Shown here: in pieces, positions 61,401-64,000 of the stretch
Numbering within the stretch: the stretch's first letter is position 1
Layout of the letters: each line of letters opens with the position of its first letter
NCBI GenBank assembly: GCA_024138025.1
Contig: JAMXBD010000823.1
Span: 248,001 to 312,000, forward strand
Reading direction: 5' to 3'
DNA length: 64,000 bases
Source of the DNA: Combretum micranthum
Lineage: Eukaryota > Streptophyta > Magnoliopsida > Myrtales > Combretaceae
Program-made: the position numbers and the translations under genes
The notes under the pieces: generated by a model
Told to the model about the DNA's origin: nothing
Databases searched by the model: none
Seen by the model: the letters and a program-made list of their open reading frames with translations, nothing else

Positions 61401-63526
61401 AGTGTTAATACAGTGGTCTGATTCTACTTCTAGTGAAGCTACATGGGAAGATAAGGATGCTATTCAATATCAATTTCCTGACTTTGTCCTTGAGGGCAAG
61501 GACAGTTTTTCCGAGGGGGCATTGATACATTACCAAGGAGTGTTAGGCCTATTTTCCAGGTCTATAGTAGGAGACTTAAGAAATAAGGAAGCTGATATGT
61601 ACATGTAATAAGTAGGAAGTTGATATGTACATAAGTAGTTTGTTACTAGTAATAAGGAAGCTGGTATTATTAGTAAGTGTGTGCTGAGCTGGCTTTGAGT
61701 TAGTTAGACAAGTTGTTAGGAAAGTTGTATAAATAGAAGAGCTTGGCAGAGTTGTGGGGGGTATTATTCATTGGTATTTCGTATTGTCATTTGAAGGAGA
61801 TTGTTGGAGCATAACCTAATCGGTGAGCTCAATCTCTTGTTTGTATTTTCTACGTGTTAGTGTGATTGATTGATCGATTGGAGGAAGTTTGTTTTGGATA
61901 TTTAGTTTGTATCAGTGTGTATAGGAGAAGTGTCTTTAGGGTAGTGGGTCTGTCCATGTGCCAGGTTTGTGAATGACAGATGGTGGTGACAGGCATGTTG
62001 GGTTTGAGTGATTGATGGTAAATGCTTAGGGTTATGGGTTCATCTTTAAATGGGTCTCTATGTGGAGTGGCTCTTGGTGAAGAAGATGAGATGATTGGGA
62101 GGTGTTGATGATGATTGGGCGTTGGTGACGATGAGTTCGGTGTGATGGTGAGGGTGTTGATATTAAAATGTAAAAAGAAATATGACATGCTCTTTACTGT
62201 GGTTATACTCTTCCTACTAAAGCTAACCTTCACCACTATCTATATTCCTCCTTATATTTACATTAAGCATGGGGATCTTTCACTATGCTTATCCTATGGA
62301 TAAATTTATTTGTAATTGTCATACATGAAATGAAAACATAATTGCTTGGATATACTCACAACACAATGCGGTTGAACGGAACTGTTCAGTCCCCACTCCA
62401 TCTTTTTTATTTGTTTTTTTCAATGAATATCCAAAATAACAACAACAACAACACCCCACACACACCCACCCCCCACACCACCCCCACACCGCCGCTGCGC
62501 CACACCCCCCCCCCCCCCCAAAAAAAAAAAAAAAAAAAAAAGCCAGACACACCAAACTATTAAGTAAAACCACTGATTTATCGGCATCTTATTTTCAGAC
62601 ATAAATTGATCAGACTTGAAAATTTTGACATAATCTATATCTACTTGAAAGGCTGATCTCATGTAAGTATTGATAACTATATAATTAAAAAGTCGCTATC
62701 AATTGAATTGATGATGCATGAATGAACTACTGGGAATTTTTTTTGGCTCTCTCCTCTCTTCTGTCTACTATTTCCCTATATATGCAATGTTGGACCCAAA
62801 AATAAGCAATATATAAGTCGAACACCATGATGTCAATCTCATAGTTCTGTAAATTGCTGTAGTTTGCATTGCCTTCATCATCAGCAGTCGTCTCCAATTG
62901 AGTACTTACATTCTTCTGTTGAATTCAGGTCAGCCAATATATTACGGAAGGGTTGGATCGGGCTAGGGATGGCCTGACTGAAGCTGCAGCACTGAGGGAG
63001 AGGTTTGTGCTGGGCACTAATCTTAGTAGAAGAGTGGCTGCTGCAGCTGCTTCAGCTGTAAAGATCGATCACAAGCTTTTATGTTTATTTAGAATTAATT
63101 GTATCTCGAGATAAATTTTCTTCTATCTTTTTGTTATTGCATCTGTGGTGCCAGCACATAATAACATGAAGGAAATGATTAATTGATGTAGGCAGAAGCT
63201 GCAGCAGCAGCGGTGAAAGCAGTTTTAGATCTTTCATGGTTGCTGTTCAACGCAGTGGAAGTAGTGTGGCTATTGTCCAACAGGTCTGTATAGTGTAATT
63301 TTGTTGACAAGAGTTGCTGCTTAAAATTAGTTCATGAATGGTAAATGATGGTTTTTTACTATTATTTATAAATTTGCAGTATTTTGCAAATTCAATATCT
63401 CGACTCTTACTGCCAGTAGAGGGTGCACATGCTGCTGCTTGTGAAGAAATGGCTACAGCTATGTCCAGTGCAGAAGGTGCTGCATATAAGGGCCTTCAAC
63501 AATGCATTGAAACTGTAATGGCTGAG
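43496..63526 (+). CDS. SEC10: Exocyst complex component SEC10 (18 exons, 3' part outside window)
   Basis: Encodes the plant homologue of SEC10, a subunit of the eight-protein exocyst that tethers secretory vesicles to the plasma membrane. Exons: 43496-43591, 43718-43953, 44072-44146, 44528-44629, 44773-44823, 44900-45002, 48489-48605, 49061-49152, 53053-53221, 53300-53376, 53497-53595, 53695-53785, 54197-54282, 54393-54566, 55820-55873, 62929-63057, 63192-63283, 63380-63526. All introns are GT-AG. The N-terminus [10 protein letters not shown] leads to [20 protein letters not shown], close to Arabidopsis SEC10, so the start is firm. Later landmarks are [51 protein letters not shown] and [19 protein letters not shown]. 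About 664 codons of ~830 are present. Exons 2 and 17 each lack one base, which breaks the frame as sequenced. Introns 6, 8 and 15 hold transposons. The identity is very secure; whether this copy works is open. Confidence 0.93.
43718..43953 (+). pseudogene. SEC10: SEC10 exon 2 with a 1-bp deletion
   Basis: The exon opens in frame with [20 protein letters not shown]. Near 43876 the sequence gtcctttatttcc is one base short of what the conserved protein needs (CC for an expected CCC). The original frame then meets TAG at 43904-43906, while the other frame reads on as [20 protein letters not shown], exactly the SEC10 continuation. The length of 236 bp is one short of a multiple of three. It is either a sequence error or a genuine frameshift. 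Confidence 0.85.
45003..46836. other. SEC10 intron 6, first part
   Basis: Intronic. (CT)n and (CA)n tracts lie at about 45501-45533. At 46330-46750 purine-rich then pyrimidine-rich halves (ggaaatgagtgg / ccatttctac) could form an inverted pair, possibly a small MITE. No ORF of note. Confidence 0.4.
46837..48041 (-). mobile_element. hAT-like element (copy 4) in SEC10 intron 6, with a nested insert
   Basis: Aligned in reverse to the elements at 23141-23953 and 36378-42268 (e.g. 47000-47220 and 47680-47990). The right end, read inward, is TAGGGATGGTCAAAAAAC; the left end is worn (gtggatgtggtca). About 370 bp near 47228-47600 have no counterpart in the other copies and have partly inverted ends (acattgaa..aggtat), so a second small MITE-like element seems nested there. 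No target duplication seen. Confidence 0.65.
49201..49229 (+). repeat. (CTT)n microsatellite in SEC10 intron 8
   Basis: About nine CTT units shortly after the exon 8 donor. Confidence 0.9.
49900..50620 (-). pseudogene. Copia reverse transcriptase / RNase H remnant
   Basis: On the minus strand [13 protein letters not shown] (about 50555-50515) is the copia RT catalytic block. Further on come NANWVGDVK and SSLGEA/ALCCSKE pieces corresponding to the RNase H region, and near 49910 [11 protein letters not shown] before the 3' LTR. Broken by stops and frameshifts. Confidence 0.7.
50942..51033. repeat. (CT)n and (CA)n tracts in SEC10 intron 8
   Basis: A CT tract at about 50942-50963 and a CA tract at about 51019-51032. 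Confidence 0.85.
51505..52270 (-). pseudogene. Copia gag remnant
   Basis: Minus-strand pieces read [33 protein letters not shown] and NVTKYYNT, the UBN2-type gag of copia elements. A damaged zinc knuckle ([16 protein letters not shown], first Cys residues lost) lies near 51530. Several frameshifts. Confidence 0.65.
55395..55699 (+). repeat. Tandem duplication in SEC10 intron 14
   Basis: Two adjacent diverged units (55395-55542 and 55543-55699) both run from ataaatgaag(c/t)aagctatca to ggcttggattttatg. Shared inner phrases are tctttttgt.gcaaaga and ggtgttttcagaat/gatgttttcagaat. The units differ at many positions and by about 9 bp in length, so the duplication is old. Confidence 0.85.
55874..56384. 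other. SEC10 intron 15, left flank of the chromovirus
   Basis: Intronic. An 18-bp unit accaccaacagcaataac is perfectly duplicated in tandem at 56024-56059. A G/T-rich patch follows. No gene. Confidence 0.55.
56385..56786 (+). repeat. Chromovirus 5' LTR
   Basis: 402 bp. TATAAATA at 56595-56602 is the likely promoter. It contains an internal direct repeat of gatatgtacatgtaataag; the 3' LTR has a 5-bp deletion in the second unit. Confidence 0.93.
56790..56807 (+). other. Primer binding site
   Basis: TGGCGCCGTCTGTGGGAA starts three bases after the 5' LTR and begins with TGG, the complement of a tRNA CCA end. The exact tRNA was not determined. Confidence 0.7.
56824..58108 (+). pseudogene. Chromovirus gag, frameshifted
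   Basis: Starts [20 protein letters not shown], a coiled-coil-like N-terminus. Next comes the capsid region ([20 protein letters not shown], then [41 protein letters not shown]). It ends with a zinc knuckle [14 protein letters not shown] at about 57953-57994. The reading frame changes near 57230, 57436 and 57540, each needing one base more or fewer. Gag would package the element's RNA in virus-like particles. Confidence 0.85.
59093..59130 (+). repeat. 19-bp tandem duplication inside RT
   Basis: The unit cttttagaacacatcaagg occurs twice without spacer (59093-59111 and 59112-59130). It repeats the conserved FRTHQG codons and shifts the frame by one. Confidence 0.95.
61511..61522 (+). other. 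Chromovirus polypurine tract
   Basis: CCGAGGGGGCAT directly before the 3' LTR start TGATAC; a short, purine-rich plus-strand priming site. Confidence 0.6.
61523..61914 (+). repeat. Chromovirus 3' LTR
   Basis: 392 bp, nearly identical to 56385-56786. Confidence 0.93.
61920..62928. other. SEC10 intron 15, right flank
   Basis: Intronic. A G/T-rich patch at 61915-62170 continues the composition of the left flank of the chromovirus. The rest is AT-rich apart from the low-complexity block below. No gene. Confidence 0.5.
62439..62541. repeat. Low-complexity block (AAC)n, CCA/CAC-rich, poly-C, poly-A
   Basis: An (AAC)n run passes into about 70 bases made almost only of C and A, then a run of about 16 C and about 23 A. 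ORFs across it on either strand are low-complexity artefacts. Confidence 0.9.
63192..63283 (+). pseudogene. SEC10: SEC10 exon 17 with a 1-bp deletion
   Basis: It starts in frame as AEAAAAA. At about 63212 one G is missing (gcggtg for an expected gcgggtg). The conserved continuation [20 protein letters not shown] is read only in the shifted frame. The exon is 92 bp where 93 are expected. Every nearby AG acceptor was tried and none restores the frame, so a splice-site mistake does not explain it. Confidence 0.82.
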
Positions 63527-64000
63527 GTATGTTGCAGTCACTTTGAAGCCTTTATTTTTCTGTATCACAAATTTATCAAGTAGTGTTTCTTATAAATGCA
63601 TTTCTTGAGGATGAAATGCACATGAAGTATATTGTAGCTTTACAATCTGTGGCTGTGGATCCATACATGTGTGTGGTGGAATTTCTCTTAGCCTTGATTT
63701 GTGACTGAAAGAATCTATTTTTGAACAAAATGGCCATTGGCAAGCCTGGGCTGCTCGTCTGATTGTCTCTAGGCCTGATGAACAATTTGTATGGATATTA
63801 TAAAGTACATATAGACTTTAGACCTGTGCTAATTAAAATTTGAAAAAGAACTCCAGGTGCTTTCTATCAATAGCTATTCAAATAAGATGGATGGACTGCT
63901 GAACATAATGAAGAAACAATTCTTATGAAGATGAATTGTATCATACTTGTGAATAGACAGTGTTTACTTCCTTTTTCTGGTTTTTTACATTGTGCCCCAC
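63527..64000. other. SEC10 intron 18 (start), runs off the window
   Basis: Begins GTATGT after exon 18. The next expected coding sequence (about 165 residues of the SEC10 C-terminus) is not found before the window ends. Confidence 0.7.

Larger units (their letters stand above)
58218..61608 (+). pseudogene. Chromovirus pol (protease, RT, RNase H, integrase, chromodomain), interrupted
   Basis: Domains in order: protease DSGAS (58218-58232), RT with [14 protein letters not shown] and [10 protein letters not shown] (near 59240), RNase H ([29 protein letters not shown]), integrase with a [13 protein letters not shown] zinc region and the core [10 protein letters not shown]...VVDRFSKY...VSDRDPLF, and a chromodomain (about 61340-61495, [18 protein letters not shown]). 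The longest open part is 59072-61126. Breaks are a frame change near 58600, a TAG at 58814-58816, a 19-bp tandem duplication at 59093-59130 and a frame change near 61060. The final frame runs into the 3' LTR. Confidence 0.9.
56385..61914 (+). mobile_element. Young Ty3/gypsy chromovirus (Reina-like) in SEC10 intron 15
   Basis: LTRs 56385-56786 and 61523-61914 begin TGATACATT and end in TATCA. The pentamer GTGTG flanks both sides (56380-56384 and 61915-61919), a perfect target duplication. Between the LTRs lie a PBS, gag with zinc knuckle, protease, RT, RNase H, integrase and a C-terminal chromodomain, which places it among the chromoviruses. The size of 5.5 kb and short LTRs fit the Reina clade. 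It lies in the same direction as SEC10. Coding frames are broken by several single-base shifts, a stop and a 19-bp tandem duplication in RT. The two LTRs differ by only about four clear substitutions plus a few indels. Confidence 0.92.

Noticed and set aside
62319..62662. Overlapping glycine/cysteine-rich minus-strand ORFs
   Set aside because: They translate the poly-C/poly-A low-complexity block.

Overview
This window is nuclear DNA of a flowering plant, most likely a eudicot. It is strongly AT-rich. The one host gene has many short exons with GT-AG introns, and almost everything else is a plant transposable element (Athila and chromovirus Ty3/gypsy, Ty1/copia, L1-type LINE, hAT and Tourist-like elements) or transferred plastid DNA. 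I cannot name the species. I saw no bacterial genes, CRISPR arrays or convincing undescribed biological system. The interest lies in the nested insertions and in the state of the host gene.

Left part (1-21.5 kb). Position 1-1516 is a decayed piece of a very long LTR. A 3.4 kb solo LTR of the same family (1522-4936) sits in or beside it, flanked by a perfect 5-bp target duplication. A small mosaic of plastid DNA follows (ndhD, trnI-CAU, ycf2; 6253-6706). Next is an old Athila-type Ty3/gypsy element (7362-21528). Its gag is split by a second 3.4 kb solo LTR, and its 3' LTR carries a 464-bp Tourist/PIF-Harbinger-like MITE.

Middle (21.5-36.4 kb). There are no host genes here. The stretch holds a tRNA-like (SINE-like) head on the minus strand, two non-autonomous hAT-like elements (23141-23953 and 26309-26921), a roughly 790-bp long-inverted-repeat element (27563-28351), and a decayed plant L1 LINE with ORF1, endonuclease, reverse transcriptase, zf-RVT and RNase H remnants (28802-34965).

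Right part (36.4-64 kb). A third copy of the long LTR (36876-41884, 5.0 kb, minus strand) is inserted inside another hAT-like element. That compound ends about 200 bp before the likely transcription start of the host gene. The gene encodes the exocyst subunit SEC10. Eighteen coding exons (43496-63526, plus strand) give about 664 codons, and the last ~165 residues lie beyond the window. Introns 6, 8 and 15 are enlarged by, respectively, an antisense hAT-like element, an antisense copia element and a young chromovirus with nearly identical LTRs. Two exons, 2 and 17, each lack one base and so break the frame. This is either assembly error or decay of this copy.
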